A DNA stretch of 64,000 nucleotides from an uncultured Bacteroidales bacterium. GTDB taxonomy: Bacteria; Bacteroidota; Bacteroidia; Bacteroidales; F082. The translations under genes were made by a program, and so were the position numbers. Position 1 is the first letter of the stretch. Every line of letters begins with the position of its first letter. This document shows positions 8,822 to 17,512 of the stretch, in pieces. The notes under the pieces were generated by a model that had not been told where the DNA came from, searched no databases, and worked only from the letters and a program-made list of their open reading frames with translations. The stretch spans positions 62,001-126,000 of the forward strand of contig CAJOHD010000001.1 in NCBI GenBank assembly GCA_905234275.1, in the 5' to 3' direction.

Positions 8822-11026
8822 ATGGCAAAAATTGATGAAAAAAGTTTACATGATTTACTGAAGAATGTCTTCGGATTCGACCAGTTTAAAGGAAATCAGA
8901 AGGCTATCATTAAGAGCATTCTCGCTGGAAACAACACTTTTGTGCTGATGCCTACGGGTGGCGGTAAATCATTATGCTACCAGCTGCCTGCCTTGATGAG
9001 CGAGGGGACGACGATAGTTGTTTCACCACTTATTGCCTTGATGAAGAATCAGGTGGATATGATTCGTAACTTCGGCGCTGACACAGGAATCGCCCATGTG
9101 ATGAACTCGTCGTTGTCGAAAGCCGAGCTCATGCAGGTACGTGAGGATCTTGTCAACAAGAAGACGAAGCTTCTTTATGTGGCTCCTGAATCGTTGACCA
9201 AAGAGGAGACACTGGAGTTTCTACGTGGTCTCGACATCGCTTTCTTTGCCATCGATGAGGCACACTGTATCTCAGAATGGGGTCATGATTTCCGTCCGGA
9301 ATATCGCCGTCTGCGTCCAATCATCAACGCCATCAACCCTAAGCTGCCGATTATCGCATTGACAGCAACAGCTACGGTGAAGGTACAGCAGGATATCATG
9401 AAAAACCTCGAAATCCAAGATGCCAAGATATTCAAATCGTCGTTCGACCGTCCGAATCTTTATTATGAAGTACGTCCGAAGACGAAAGATGTCGTGAAAG
9501 ACATCATCAAATATATAAAATCGAACCCTGGAAAGTCGGGAATCGTTTACACTTTGAGCCGTAAGAAAGTGGAGGAACTCGCTGAGACTCTGCAAGTTAA
9601 CGGCATCAAAGCATTACCGTACCATGCTGGTTTGGACAGCCAGACACGTCGCGAGAACCAGGATAAGTTCCTGATGGAAGAGGTTGACGTCATCGTGGCT
9701 ACCATAGCTTTCGGTATGGGTATTGACAAGCCGGATATCCGTTTCGTTATACATCACGATATGCCAAAGAGCCTTGAGGGCTACTATCAGGAGACAGGTC
9801 GTGCCGGTCGTGACGGAGGTGAAGGTAACTGCATCGCTTTCTACGACTACGAGGATATTCATAAACTCGAGAAATTCAACAAAGGCAAGAACGTCGCTGA
9901 GCAGGAGATCGCGCGAGAGCTCTTGAACGAGACCGTGACATACGCCGAATCGCCAGTGTGCCGTCATAAGCTGCTGCTTCATTATTTCGGTGAGGAATAC
10001 GACAAGGAAAACTGCGGCGCTTGCGACAACTGCTTGAATCCAAAGGTTCGTTTTGACGGACAAGAGGATATTAAACTCGTCATCGAGGCAGTGTTGGCCA
10101 CAAAACAGTTGTTCAAGACAAAGCATATCTCTGAACTCCTTGCAGGCAAAGAGACTGGCGACATCAAGACGGCAAAACACGACACCAACGAATATTTCGG
10201 TGCCGGCGACGATCATGATGAGAGATATTGGACATCAATAATTCGTCAAGCCCTTGTAAATAAATTACTTACAAAGGATATCGACAATTATGGAATCTTG
10301 AAAGTGCCGAAGGAAGGTAAAGATTTCATCAAGAAACCTTATACCGTGATGGTGGCAATGGATCACGATTACGACAAAGGTGACGAAGACGAATTCGATG
10401 AAGAAAGAGTGGCACTTTCGAAGGATTCAGGCACCGATAAGACCTTGTTCTCGATGCTTAAAGACCTTCGTAAGACTATCGCGAAGAAGAAAAACCTGCC
10501 GCCTTTCGTAATTTTCCAAGATCCGTCATTGGAGGATATGGCTATCCAGTATCCTATCACGATGGAAGAGCTGACACAGATTGCCGGTGTCGGTGCAGGA
10601 AAAGCTCAGAAATTCGGTCAGCCGTTTATCGACCTTATCAAAGAATATGTCGAGGAGAACGAGATCACACGTCCTAACGACATGGTGGTGAAGTCGGTGG
10701 TGAACAAATCGGCATTGAAAATCAGTATCATACAGAATATCGACAAGGAAATCCCGCTTGAAGACATTGCCTATTCGAAGAACCTCGAATTTGATGAGCT
10801 TTTGACCGAAATCGAAAGCATAGTGGCAAGCGGAACCCATCTCGACATCAGATATTACACCCGCGACAACATCGACCAGTATCATCAGGAAGATATCATA
10901 CAGTATTTCAGAGAGGCTGAGTCAGACGACCTTGAAACTGCAATGAAGACATTGGGCGAGAATGAATACGAAGAAGAAGAGGTGCGACTGATGCGAATTC
11001 AGTTCCTTTCGGAGGTTGGAAACTAG
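8822..11026 (+). CDS. recQ: ATP-dependent DNA helicase RecQ
   Basis: A 3'-5' DNA helicase of recombination and replication-fork repair. The 734 residues run in the standard order: Walker A PTGGGKSLCYQLPAL (about 42-56), DEAH box AIDEAHCISEWGHDFRPEY (about 141-159), second RecA domain with GMGIDKPDIRFVIH and QETGRAGRDG, a zinc-binding cluster (CRHKLLLHYF ... CGACDNC, about 380-407), winged helix, and an HRDC-like domain from about residue 540. The tail beyond the HRDC domain is longer than in E. coli RecQ (about 610 residues), as in other Bacteroidota. A repeat element begins five bases after the stop. Confidence 0.95.
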   Translation: MAKIDEKSLHDLLKNVFGFDQFKGNQKAIIKSILAGNNTFVLMPTGGGKSLCYQLPALMSEGTTIVVSPLIALMKNQVDMIRNFGADTGIAHVMNSSLSKAELMQVREDLVNKKTKLLYVAPESLTKEETLEFLRGLDIAFFAIDEAHCISEWGHDFRPEYRRLRPIINAINPKLPIIALTATATVKVQQDIMKNLEIQDAKIFKSSFDRPNLYYEVRPKTKDVVKDIIKYIKSNPGKSGIVYTLSRKKVEELAETLQVNGIKALPYHAGLDSQTRRENQDKFLMEEVDVIVATIAFGMGIDKPDIRFVIHHDMPKSLEGYYQETGRAGRDGGEGNCIAFYDYEDIHKLEKFNKGKNVAEQEIARELLNETVTYAESPVCRHKLLLHYFGEEYDKENCGACDNCLNPKVRFDGQEDIKLVIEAVLATKQLFKTKHISELLAGKETGDIKTAKHDTNEYFGAGDDHDERYWTSIIRQALVNKLLTKDIDNYGILKVPKEGKDFIKKPYTVMVAMDHDYDKGDEDEFDEERVALSKDSGTDKTLFSMLKDLRKTIAKKKNLPPFVIFQDPSLEDMAIQYPITMEELTQIAGVGAGKAQKFGQPFIDLIKEYVEENEITRPNDMVVKSVVNKSALKISIIQNIDKEIPLEDIAYSKNLEFDELLTEIESIVASGTHLDIRYYTRDNIDQYHQEDIIQYFREAESDDLETAMKTLGENEYEEEEVRLMRIQFLSEVGN

Positions 11027-11030
11027 ATTC

Positions 11031-11058
11031 CTCATTCCGAGCACGAAGTGCGAGGAAA
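11031..11058. repeat. Stop-proximal palindromic repeat, family B
   Basis: CTCATTCCGAGC and GCGAGGAA flank a small hairpin (GCACGAAGTGC). The element starts five bases after the recQ stop and belongs to the same family as the copies at 35532, 59933, 60058, 61342 and 61468. Confidence 0.6.
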
Positions 11059-11073
11059 CTCAAAATTAAAAAT

Positions 11074-11418
11074 ATGAATGGATTAAAAATAGTCTTTTTT
11101 ACTTTTAGTTTACTCTTTTTCTTCAGCTGTGACAGCGAGAATAAAAGGCCAGTTCCCACTGTGTTGTTGACTGAGCCTCAGATGGTTGACGTGCTGATGG
11201 ACGTTCAGGTTATGGAGGCGACGATTAGCTACAAGAAGAACGTGAATCAGAAGACCGAATATCTGAAAACGAGAGGTTACGACACCATTTTTTCGCATTA
11301 CGGCATCACCGATTCTATTTTCAAAGAGAATTTGACGTATTACTATGATGCTGAGCCTCAGACACTTATTAGAATTGTCGACTCGGTGGAGGCTCGCTTG
11401 TTAAAGATGAAAAACTAG
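11074..11418 (+). CDS. DUF4296 domain lipoprotein
   Basis: A 114-residue lipoprotein: leader MNGLKIVFFTFSLLFFFSC with Cys19 as the lipidated residue. The mature part, PTVLLTEPQMVDVLMDVQVMEATI ... FSHYGITDSIFKENLTYYY, matches the pattern I know for DUF4296, a small helical domain found almost only in Bacteroidota. Its function is not established. It sits 47 bases after recQ, with a repeat between, and converges on uvrC with a four-base overlap. Confidence 0.82.
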   Translation: MNGLKIVFFTFSLLFFFSCDSENKRPVPTVLLTEPQMVDVLMDVQVMEATISYKKNVNQKTEYLKTRGYDTIFSHYGITDSIFKENLTYYYDAEPQTLIRIVDSVEARLLKMKN

Positions 11419-13187
11419 TGAAAATGGTCGAAGACGATTTTCGCCTTTGCAGGACCGACAATCTCACTAAGCTTTTGTAAATCAGCAGCTTTGATGTTTT
11501 TTACAGATTTCAGTTCGAGAAGCAGTTTCTCGGCTGTGGTCTTTCCTATGCCTTTTATTTCGTTGAGTTCGGAATGCACAAAGCCTTTCTCGAATTTCTT
11601 GCGGTGGAAATTGATTGCAAAACGGTGCACCTCTTCCTGAATCTGAGCAAGCAGGTGGAATGCGCTGGAGTTGGGTTTCAGTTGCACTATGCGAGGCGGA
11701 AAACCGAACAGAAGCTCGTTGGTACGGTGACTGTTGTTTTTCGCGAGACCAGCAATCGAGATGTCGATATGAAGTTCGTCCTGAATAACTTGACGCACCA
11801 CCTCCATCTGACCTTTACCACCATCGGTGATGATGAGATCAGGCAGCTCTTTGCCTTCTTCCACGAGGCGTAAATAGCGCCGGCGAACCACCTCGCGCAT
11901 CGAGGCGTAGTCGTCGGGACCTTCCACTGTTTTGATGTTGAAATGACGATAGCCCGACTTGTTCGGTTTGCCGTTCACAAACTGCACCATGCCTGCAACT
12001 GCATAGTCACCTTGGAAGTTGGAGTTGTCGAAACACTCAATGACCGCTGGAAGTTCAGGAAGTTGCAGGTCTTTTTGCAACTCCGCCAGAATACGTTTTG
12101 AATGACGCTCAGGATCAACCAAAGAACGCAGTTTCTCTGTTTCGAAACGATATTGTTTGGCATTGCGGGTCGAGAGAGCCAGAATCTCGAATTTCTCGCC
12201 TTTTTGAGGTATGGTGAACTTCACGTTTTCCAGTTCCATGTCGAGTTTGAGAGGCACTATGATTTCATGTACTGAACTCTCAAAACGCTGACGTAACTCA
12301 ATGATTGCCAACGATAGCAACTCTTCTGGAGTCTCTTCAAGTTTGCGTTTCATCTCGATGGAGAACGACTGGATAATCGCCCCTTGGATGATGCGCATGT
12401 AGTTGACGTAGAACGAGCTGTCGGCATCGTCGAAAGAGAAGACCTCCATATCGTGAAGCGTATTGCTGCTCACGATGCTGCGTGCGTGATAATTTTCAAG
12501 GAGGTCGTATTTCTGTTTGATGAGCTGTGCCTGCTCGAATTCGAGTCGCGAGGCGTGGTACATCATCTGCGCTTTCAGTTCCTTTAAAACTCCTGAGATA
12601 TTACCTTTGATAACTTCTTTTACATTGGAAATCATCGAGTTATAATCCTCTTCGGAGATGAGGTCGGCACAAGGAGCCTTACAGTTGCCTATATGATATT
12701 CGAGGCACGGACGATTCAGAAAATGCTTGCAAGTGCGCAAAGGATATACCTGTTTCAAGATGTCGAGAAGCGTTCTTGCAGTCATCACGGAAGGGTAAGG
12801 GCCGTAGTAAAGCGAGCCGTCGTTGACCTTTTTTCTGGTGAGGAAAACACGCGGAAACTTCTCGTTTTTAATGCAAATCCAAGGATAGGTCTTGTCGTCC
12901 TTGAGCATGATGTTGTAGCGCGGCTTATACTGCTTGATGAAGTTGTTTTCGAGGAGAAAAGCCTCTGCCTCGCTGCCAACAACGGTAAAACGGATATCGG
13001 CTATTTTGCTGACCAAAAGTCGTGTCTTACCGGTCTGTTCCTTGTTGAAATAGCTTGATACTCTGCGCTTTAGGTTCTTTGCTTTGCCGACATAAATAAT
13101 CTCGCCAGTCTCATCGAAATACTGGTAAACTCCCGGAGAAGTCGGAATCGTTTTTAATATCGAGGTTATTTTGTCGTTCATATTCAT
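11415..13187 (-). CDS. uvrC: UvrABC system protein C (excinuclease subunit)
   Basis: UvrC makes both incisions in nucleotide-excision repair. The 590 residues show the N-terminal GIY-YIG nuclease (GVYQYFDETGEIIYVGKAKNLKRRV, about 19-43), a UVR helix pair for UvrB binding (SRLEFEQAQLIKQKYDLL, about 212-229), the RNase H-like C-terminal nuclease (ECFDNSNFQGDYAVAGMV; ITDGGKGQ) and a terminal helix-hairpin-helix pair (IKGIGKTTAEKLL; VGPAKAKIVFDHF). Length and order are standard. The next in-frame ATG, at codon 3, is an equally good start. The upstream gap is filled by a composite repeat at 13192-13301. Confidence 0.95.
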   Translation of the reverse strand: MNMNDKITSILKTIPTSPGVYQYFDETGEIIYVGKAKNLKRRVSSYFNKEQTGKTRLLVSKIADIRFTVVGSEAEAFLLENNFIKQYKPRYNIMLKDDKTYPWICIKNEKFPRVFLTRKKVNDGSLYYGPYPSVMTARTLLDILKQVYPLRTCKHFLNRPCLEYHIGNCKAPCADLISEEDYNSMISNVKEVIKGNISGVLKELKAQMMYHASRLEFEQAQLIKQKYDLLENYHARSIVSSNTLHDMEVFSFDDADSSFYVNYMRIIQGAIIQSFSIEMKRKLEETPEELLSLAIIELRQRFESSVHEIIVPLKLDMELENVKFTIPQKGEKFEILALSTRNAKQYRFETEKLRSLVDPERHSKRILAELQKDLQLPELPAVIECFDNSNFQGDYAVAGMVQFVNGKPNKSGYRHFNIKTVEGPDDYASMREVVRRRYLRLVEEGKELPDLIITDGGKGQMEVVRQVIQDELHIDISIAGLAKNNSHRTNELLFGFPPRIVQLKPNSSAFHLLAQIQEEVHRFAINFHRKKFEKGFVHSELNEIKGIGKTTAEKLLLELKSVKNIKAADLQKLSEIVGPAKAKIVFDHFH

Positions 13188-13191
13188 TAAC

Positions 13192-13301
13192 TGTCATTTC
13201 GACCGAAGCGTAATGGAATGGAGCGTAGTGGAGAAATCTTTGTCATTCGAAATCATTCAAAAAGGATTTCTCGATTCCGCTTCGCTGCACTCGAAATGAC
13301 A
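13192..13301. repeat. Composite inverted pair of family A repeats
   Basis: TGTCATTTCGACCGAAGCG ... GAGAAATCT is followed by an inverted partial copy ending CACTCGAAATGACA, so the whole 110 bases can fold into one long imperfect hairpin. It lies between the uvrC start and the thiL stop, ending nine bases from the latter. The structure could act as the thiL terminator. Confidence 0.75.
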
Positions 13302-13309
13302 AGTACTTT

Positions 13310-14344
13310 TTAAAAATGTTTGAATCCCTGCGCTTCGATCGGAACTTGATGATTATCAGGTGTGATGAGGTTGGCTTGTCCTTCGTCGGCGGTCATGTAG
13401 CCGATGATGCGGACGTCGTCCAAATCCTTCACTTTCTCGTAGTCGCTTTGAGCGATGGTGAACAGCAGTTCGTAGTCTTCGCCGCCATTCAAAGCAGCGA
13501 TGCTTGGCACGATGTTGAAGTCCTTTGCTGTCTGTATCGTCTTCTGATTCATAGGGATACGGTCTTCGTAGACCATGCATCCCACCTTCGACTCTTTGCA
13601 GAGATGCAGAACTTCAGAAGCCAGTCCGTCGGAAATGTCGATCATCGAAGTCGGCTTCACCTTTATTTCCTTGAGTTTCTCGACGATATCGCGACGAGCT
13701 TCAGGTTTCAGCTGACGTTCCAAAATATAATCGTATCCGGCAAATTCAGGTTGCATGTTCGGGTCGGCCATGAAAGCTGCTTTTTCGCGTTCGAGGATAA
13801 GCAATCCGGTATAAGCTGCGCCGAGATTACCGCTCACGCAAAGCAGGTCGTTAGGTTTTGCTCCGCTGCGATAGACGATGTCTTCTTTTTTAGCCTTACC
13901 AATGACGGTGACGGAAATGAAAAGTCCTGATTTTGAAGCTGTTGTGTCGCCACCGACGAGATCGACATGATAACGGTCGCAGGCGAGGCGGATGCCACGA
14001 TATATCTCTTCAATCGCCTCAACGGAATATTTGCTGCTTATGCCGAGTCCGACCACGATTTGTGTAGGGGTGCCGTTCATAGCGTAGATGTCCGAGAAGT
14101 TGACGACAGCTGCCTTGTATCCCAGATGTTTCAGAGGACAATACGTCATGTCGAAATGCACGCCTTCGCAGAGAATGTCAACGGAGACAAGCGTCTGCTC
14201 GTCTTTATGGTCGATAACGGCCGCATCGTCGCCGACGGCTTTCAGCGTTGAGTCGTTGTATATCTTGACGTTTTTGACGAGCTTGTCGATAAGCGCGAAC
14301 TCGCCGAGTTCCGAGAGGTTAGTGATAGTTTCCTGATCTGCCAT
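13310..14344 (-). CDS. thiL: Thiamine-monophosphate kinase
   Basis: Phosphorylates thiamine monophosphate to the cofactor thiamine diphosphate. The 344 residues have the PurM/AIR-synthase fold motifs of ThiL: GDDAAVIDHKDEQTLVSVDILCEGVHFD (about 38-65), LGYKAAVVNFSDIYAMNG, VDLVGGDTT (metal/ATP site) and the C-terminal MIDISDGLASEVLHLC. SelD and PurM share the fold, but the FSDIYAMNG and VGGDTT forms and the length point to ThiL. It is monocistronic with its own -7 box. Confidence 0.92.
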   Translation of the reverse strand: MADQETITNLSELGEFALIDKLVKNVKIYNDSTLKAVGDDAAVIDHKDEQTLVSVDILCEGVHFDMTYCPLKHLGYKAAVVNFSDIYAMNGTPTQIVVGLGISSKYSVEAIEEIYRGIRLACDRYHVDLVGGDTTASKSGLFISVTVIGKAKKEDIVYRSGAKPNDLLCVSGNLGAAYTGLLILEREKAAFMADPNMQPEFAGYDYILERQLKPEARRDIVEKLKEIKVKPTSMIDISDGLASEVLHLCKESKVGCMVYEDRIPMNQKTIQTAKDFNIVPSIAALNGGEDYELLFTIAQSDYEKVKDLDDVRIIGYMTADEGQANLITPDNHQVPIEAQGFKHF

Positions 14345-14364
14345 TTTTGTAATAAATTTTTATG

Positions 14365-14372
14365 CAAAAATA
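14365..14372 (-). promoter_or_regulatory. -7 box (TATTTTTG) for thiL
   Basis: TATTTTTG on the minus strand, 20 bases before the thiL ATG. No obvious -33 TTTG. Confidence 0.6.
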
Positions 14373-14402
14373 GTGATTTTTCGGAAACTGGTAAAATAAT
14401 GT

Positions 14403-15227
14403 TTATTGAATATTCTGAAACACCAACAGATCCTTTCGTATGTGTTGCAGGATAGTCGCGCTTTCTTCGTCGTTGTCGTAGAAGAATATCCAAAGAGTCT
14501 GGTTTATGTGGTCGACAGTCGCGATGTAACCGTCTTCGCCATGCTGTGCGGCATCCGGCATAATTGCCGAAGGCTGGTCTATTGATTCGAATGTGGCTTC
14601 TGCATTGAGGACAGTGTCGCTGTATGCCAAACCATAATTGTTCAAGTTGTCGGCGACAGTCTGCAGAATACGTTTTACGGCTGTGGAATCTTTGAATTCA
14701 TTACCGAAACTCATGTCACTCATAAAGTCGATGTCATCGTTGATGACGATAGAGGCGTTGTGGACCTGACTGTCTGATTCGAGGAGCGAATTGAGTGCGG
14801 CACTGAATTTATTGATAATAGCTTGTGCGAATACTTCTATTTCCTCATCGCTGAGATGTTCTTTGGTGAATATATCTTCGCCGATGACAGGCGGTGTGTC
14901 CCATTTCATTCTGACCTCGATAGAATAGCTGGGGTCGGATATGGTGTCACCGCTGAACCCCGAAAATAACTGCTTCGACACTGCAAATTCATTTAATAAC
15001 CAATTCCAAACGTCATCATCTGCAGCCTGAATCATCACGGTGTTGATTTTGTCGCCATGAACCTTGAAATCGCAGAGATAAGCCACTGTCAGATTGGTGT
15101 TGTCGGCATATTTGCTGTACAGGTCGAGGGCAGGATTGCTCTGTTTCGCAGCGCCGTTCCTGCAGCAAGAACAGTTCGCACCTATTGCGAGAATTAGTAA
15201 AATCAATATTTTAAGATAGTACCTCAT
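14403..15227 (-). CDS. Lipoprotein of a sigma-factor operon, function unknown
   Basis: A 274-residue protein with a hydrophobic leader (MRYYLKILILLILAIGANC) and a Cys cluster (C19, C21, C22) where lipidation is expected. The mature part is acidic and has no motif I recognise; the central region carries repeated Asp/Glu-rich segments and a C-terminal strand LWIFFYDNDEESATILQHI. It is the third gene after an ECF sigma factor and a small membrane protein, with gaps of only 4 and -4 bases, so it is probably part of the sigma factor's sensing or output module. That role is inferred from position. Confidence 0.65.
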   Translation of the reverse strand: MRYYLKILILLILAIGANCSCCRNGAAKQSNPALDLYSKYADNTNLTVAYLCDFKVHGDKINTVMIQAADDDVWNWLLNEFAVSKQLFSGFSGDTISDPSYSIEVRMKWDTPPVIGEDIFTKEHLSDEEIEVFAQAIINKFSAALNSLLESDSQVHNASIVINDDIDFMSDMSFGNEFKDSTAVKRILQTVADNLNNYGLAYSDTVLNAEATFESIDQPSAIMPDAAQHGEDGYIATVDHINQTLWIFFYDNDEESATILQHIRKDLLVFQNIQ

Positions 15228-15231
15228 TTTA

Positions 15232-15549
15232 TTATTCTTGGTTGACTATTTTATTAGCTGAGATGATGATATCTTGTGCAGAGCATCCGGAATTACAGAG
15301 GAACTTCACCTCTTTGTTGGGCAAATGCAAGCCATATAAAAGCACTCCAACAAGCAGACATGCTGCAGCTACATATGGAATCCAAAGCAGTCTGCGATGA
15401 CGCACAGGTGACATTTCTTGTACAAAGGTCTTGTTTTGAGCTATTTTTGCCATATTAAGTATGACTTCATCGCTCGGAGCGTTGTTTTCCGCGTCTTTTA
15501 AAGCGTTTTTCCGACGCTGCCACTGTATCTCGAAATCGTTAGTGTTCAT
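15232..15549 (-). CDS. Small single-pass membrane protein, possible anti-sigma factor
   Basis: A 105-residue protein with a hydrophilic N-terminal half of about 50 residues, one membrane segment (LLWIPYVAAACLLVGVLLYGL, about 54-74) and a short exported tail with a CNSGC pair. The layout is that of a minimal anti-sigma factor: cytoplasmic sigma-binding helices, one transmembrane helix and a small periplasmic end. The four-base overlap with the sigma-factor gene supports that pairing, but no zinc-binding HxxxCxxC motif or named family was found. Confidence 0.6.
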   Translation of the reverse strand: MNTNDFEIQWQRRKNALKDAENNAPSDEVILNMAKIAQNKTFVQEMSPVRHRRLLWIPYVAAACLLVGVLLYGLHLPNKEVKFLCNSGCSAQDIIISANKIVNQE

Positions 15550-16094
15550 ATATCCTCCTTGCTTTCTTTTTTAAACATTTCTTTTAACTGCAGCTTTATA
15601 CGGGTAATGCGCATTGCAATGGTGCCCTCTGTAAGGTTGGTCATTGTGGCTATTTCCTTATAGGTAAAGCCGTCTAGGTGGGCTCTTATTATCATGCCGT
15701 TCTCTTCCGGAAGTTCATTTATAAGCTGACAAAGCAGCTGCGAGTTATCATCGTTTGCCTCGTACGACATGTTTTTTATTTCTGCATGAACATCAATTTG
15801 TTCTGTTGCCAGATGTTTGTCATCTTTGCGACGGAGCATCAGCATGGTGTTGGTCGCGACACGATAAATCCATGTTTGTTCCGAGCTACGTCCCTCGAAG
15901 GTGTCGAAATAACGCCAAAGACTGACGATGACTTCCTGCATGCAGTCTTCGACCCTCCACACTTTGCCGAGGTTGTAATCGGAGCAGATATGCCATATCA
16001 ACCCCTTGTTGCGCAATAACATAGCGTTGAAGGCCTCCTCTTTATTCGGCTTATCTTTAGTGCGAGACAACAAAACGTTTTGTCTGGTTTTCAT
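15546..16094 (-). CDS. ECF-type RNA polymerase sigma factor
   Basis: A sigma-70 family factor of 182 residues with region 2 and region 4 only. Region 2 is seen as WRVEDCMQEVIVSLWRYFDTFEGRSSEQTWIYRVATNTMLMLRRKD (about 46-92). Region 4 is LPEENGMIIRAHLDGFTYKEIATMTNLTEGTIAMRITRIKLQLKEMF (about 128-174), which contains a helix-turn-helix. Its four-base overlap with a membrane protein gene and the lipoprotein beyond suggests a cell-envelope signalling unit. The regulon cannot be seen here. Confidence 0.9.
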   Translation of the reverse strand: MKTRQNVLLSRTKDKPNKEEAFNAMLLRNKGLIWHICSDYNLGKVWRVEDCMQEVIVSLWRYFDTFEGRSSEQTWIYRVATNTMLMLRRKDDKHLATEQIDVHAEIKNMSYEANDDNSQLLCQLINELPEENGMIIRAHLDGFTYKEIATMTNLTEGTIAMRITRIKLQLKEMFKKESKEDI

Positions 16095-16134
16095 GGATTT
16101 TTATGAAATAAACACCGTTCAAATCAATTAGGTG

Positions 16135-16142
16135 CAAATTTA
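16135..16142 (-). promoter_or_regulatory. -7 box (TAAATTTG) for the ECF sigma operon
   Basis: TAAATTTG on the minus strand, 40 bases upstream of the sigma-factor ATG. The housekeeping-type box suggests basal expression independent of the ECF factor itself. Confidence 0.5.
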
Positions 16143-16225
16143 ATAAAAAAATAACAAATTTGTGTTTTTTTTTAACCGGATTGTTTCGGACATGTTACAA
16201 TATGAGGCAGAAATGGAGGTGCTAA

Positions 16226-16267
16226 AAAGCCTCGCGGCACTTATGTTCATAAGTGCCGCGAGGCTTT
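16226..16267 (-). terminator. Rho-independent terminator of the CAT-anticodon tRNA
   Basis: A perfect 19-base-pair stem (16226-16244 with 16249-16267, core GCCTCGCGGCACTTAT) with a four-base loop. On the minus strand it is followed by TTTTTA. It begins three bases after the tRNA 3' end. In the 16095-16512 gap it is followed by the tRNA, the tRNA promoter and a repeat; nothing else was seen there. Confidence 0.85.
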
Positions 16268-16269
16268 CG

Positions 16270-16343
16270 TGCTCCCACTAGGACTTGAACCTAGGACCAA
16301 CTGATTATGAGTCAGCTACTCTAACCGACTGAGCTATAGGAGC
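16270..16343 (-). tRNA. tRNA with CAT anticodon (Met or lysidine-type Ile)
   Basis: A 74-base cloverleaf: acceptor GCTCCTA pairs with TGGGAGC, D-arm, anticodon loop CTCATAA giving CAT, T-arm CTAGG-TTCAAGT-CCTAG. CCA is not encoded. It lacks the initiator hallmarks (no C1-A72 mismatch, no three G-C pairs in the anticodon stem). The TTGGTC ... GGTTCAAGTCC part and C4-G69/C5-G68 pairs resemble tRNA-Ile2, whose C34 is modified to lysidine by TilS. An elongator Met tRNA is the alternative. Confidence 0.92.
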
Positions 16344-16361
16344 TGGAAAAATTTCCGGATG

Positions 16362-16369
16362 CAAAAGTA
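16362..16369 (-). promoter_or_regulatory. -7 box (TACTTTTG) for the CAT tRNA
   Basis: TACTTTTG on the minus strand, 18 bases before the mature 5' end. The tRNA-Ala at 29.3 kb has the identical box at the same distance. Confidence 0.65.
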
Positions 16370-16414
16370 CAAATTTTTTTGATTGCAACAACAAAAAATA
16401 AAAGATTTTTATGT

Positions 16415-16508
16415 TGTCATTTCGAGCGGAACGGAGTGGAGTCGAGAAATCTCCTGCATTTGAACAGATGAGATTTATTCATTCCGCTTCGCTCCAGTCG
16501 AAATGACA
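16415..16508. repeat. Composite inverted pair of family A repeats
   Basis: TGTCATTTCGAGCGGAACGG ... GAGAAATCTCC, then an inverted arm GATTTATTCATTCCGCTTCGC ... TCGAAATGACA. Foldable over its full 94 bases. It ends five bases from the dusB stop codon. Confidence 0.75.
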
Positions 16509-16512
16509 TTGG

Positions 16513-17487
16513 TTATCTGTAATATACTTCAATACTATCGAGAATCTCTGTTACTTCGGCAACTGTTGGCACTTCCATTAGCTTCATTTTAAACTGTTTG
16601 AAGTTCGGGAATCCTTTAAAATACAAACCCCAATGCTTTCGCATCTCGATGACGGCGTAGTGCTCGTCTTTGTAATTCAGTGAGTCGTTGAGGTGCATCT
16701 TCGCCACCCTCACGCGTTCCTCGACGGAAGGCCTCTCGTCTTCGACACCTTTTTCAAGATAATCGTGAATCTCTTTGAAAATCCAGGGGTTTCCGTATGT
16801 GGCGCGGCCAATCATGAGGCCGTCGACACCAAAAGTGTCCTTGAAATATTTCGCTGATTTGCCGTCCACCACGTCGCCGTTGCCGATGATTGGGATCGTC
16901 ATGCGCGGGTTGTTTTTCACCGCCCCGATGAGCGTCCAGTCGGCTGGCTCGCCCCATTTGGTGGTACGGAGTCGTCCGTGGATGGTAAGCGCCTGAATAC
17001 CAACATCTTGAAGTCGTTCGGCGATTTCTACTATGTCTTTATGCTCACTGTCGTAACCCAAACGTGTCTTCACCGTGACAGGCGTTTTCACTGCTTTCAC
17101 CACGGCTTCGGTTATCGCGACCATCTTCGGGATGTCGTTCATTATGCCTGAGCCTGCGCCTTTCGATGCCACTTTCTTCACTGGACATCCGAAGTTGATG
17201 TCGATGATGTCTGGGTTATAACGTTCGGCATATTGCGCCGCCTCGACCATAGGCTGGACAGCGTTGCCGAAAATCTGCACTCCGAACGGCTGCTCGCTCT
17301 CAGTATACCGTAACTTGTTGATACTCTTTACCGCATCGCGTATCAGTCCATCCGACGAGATGAACTCTGAATAGACTATGTCGGCGCCGTAGAGCTTGCA
17401 CACGTGCCTGAACGGCGGGTCGGTGACGCCCTCCATCGGTGCCAAAAGCAGCGGATAACGCTCGAAGTTGAGATTTGCGATTTTCAT
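16513..17487 (-). CDS. dusB: tRNA-dihydrouridine synthase (DusB-like)
   Basis: An FMN enzyme that reduces uridines in the tRNA D-loop. The frame extends 28 codons upstream, but those residues fall in a repeat element and the ATG at 17487 gives the normal MKIANLNFERYP start. The 324 residues show LLLAPMEGVTDPPFR, GVQIFGNAV, the catalytic-Cys segment DINFGCPVKKVASKGAGSG, TVKTRLGYD and ALTIHGRLR with GNGDVVDG. The -7 box ends only four bases before the ATG, so the message may be nearly leaderless. Confidence 0.93.
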   Translation of the reverse strand: MKIANLNFERYPLLLAPMEGVTDPPFRHVCKLYGADIVYSEFISSDGLIRDAVKSINKLRYTESEQPFGVQIFGNAVQPMVEAAQYAERYNPDIIDINFGCPVKKVASKGAGSGIMNDIPKMVAITEAVVKAVKTPVTVKTRLGYDSEHKDIVEIAERLQDVGIQALTIHGRLRTTKWGEPADWTLIGAVKNNPRMTIPIIGNGDVVDGKSAKYFKDTFGVDGLMIGRATYGNPWIFKEIHDYLEKGVEDERPSVEERVRVAKMHLNDSLNYKDEHYAVIEMRKHWGLYFKGFPNFKQFKMKLMEVPTVAEVTEILDSIEVYYR

Positions 17488-17491
17488 GGCG

Positions 17492-17499
17492 CAAAAATA
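17492..17499 (-). promoter_or_regulatory. -7 box (TATTTTTG) directly before dusB
   Basis: TATTTTTG on the minus strand with only CGCC between it and the ATG. A start site at the usual distance would fall on or next to the start codon. Confidence 0.6.
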
Positions 17500-17512
17500 C
17501 AAAAAATAATGA

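Noticed and set aside
9614..10216. A 200-codon open frame antisense to recQ
   Set aside because: It lies wholly inside recQ, has no promoter box and no recognisable domain; it is a shadow of the recQ coding bias.
16226..16267. The perfect 19-bp inverted repeat as a CRISPR-like or mobile-element end
   Set aside because: It is a single copy with a T run directly after the tRNA, which is what a terminator looks like.
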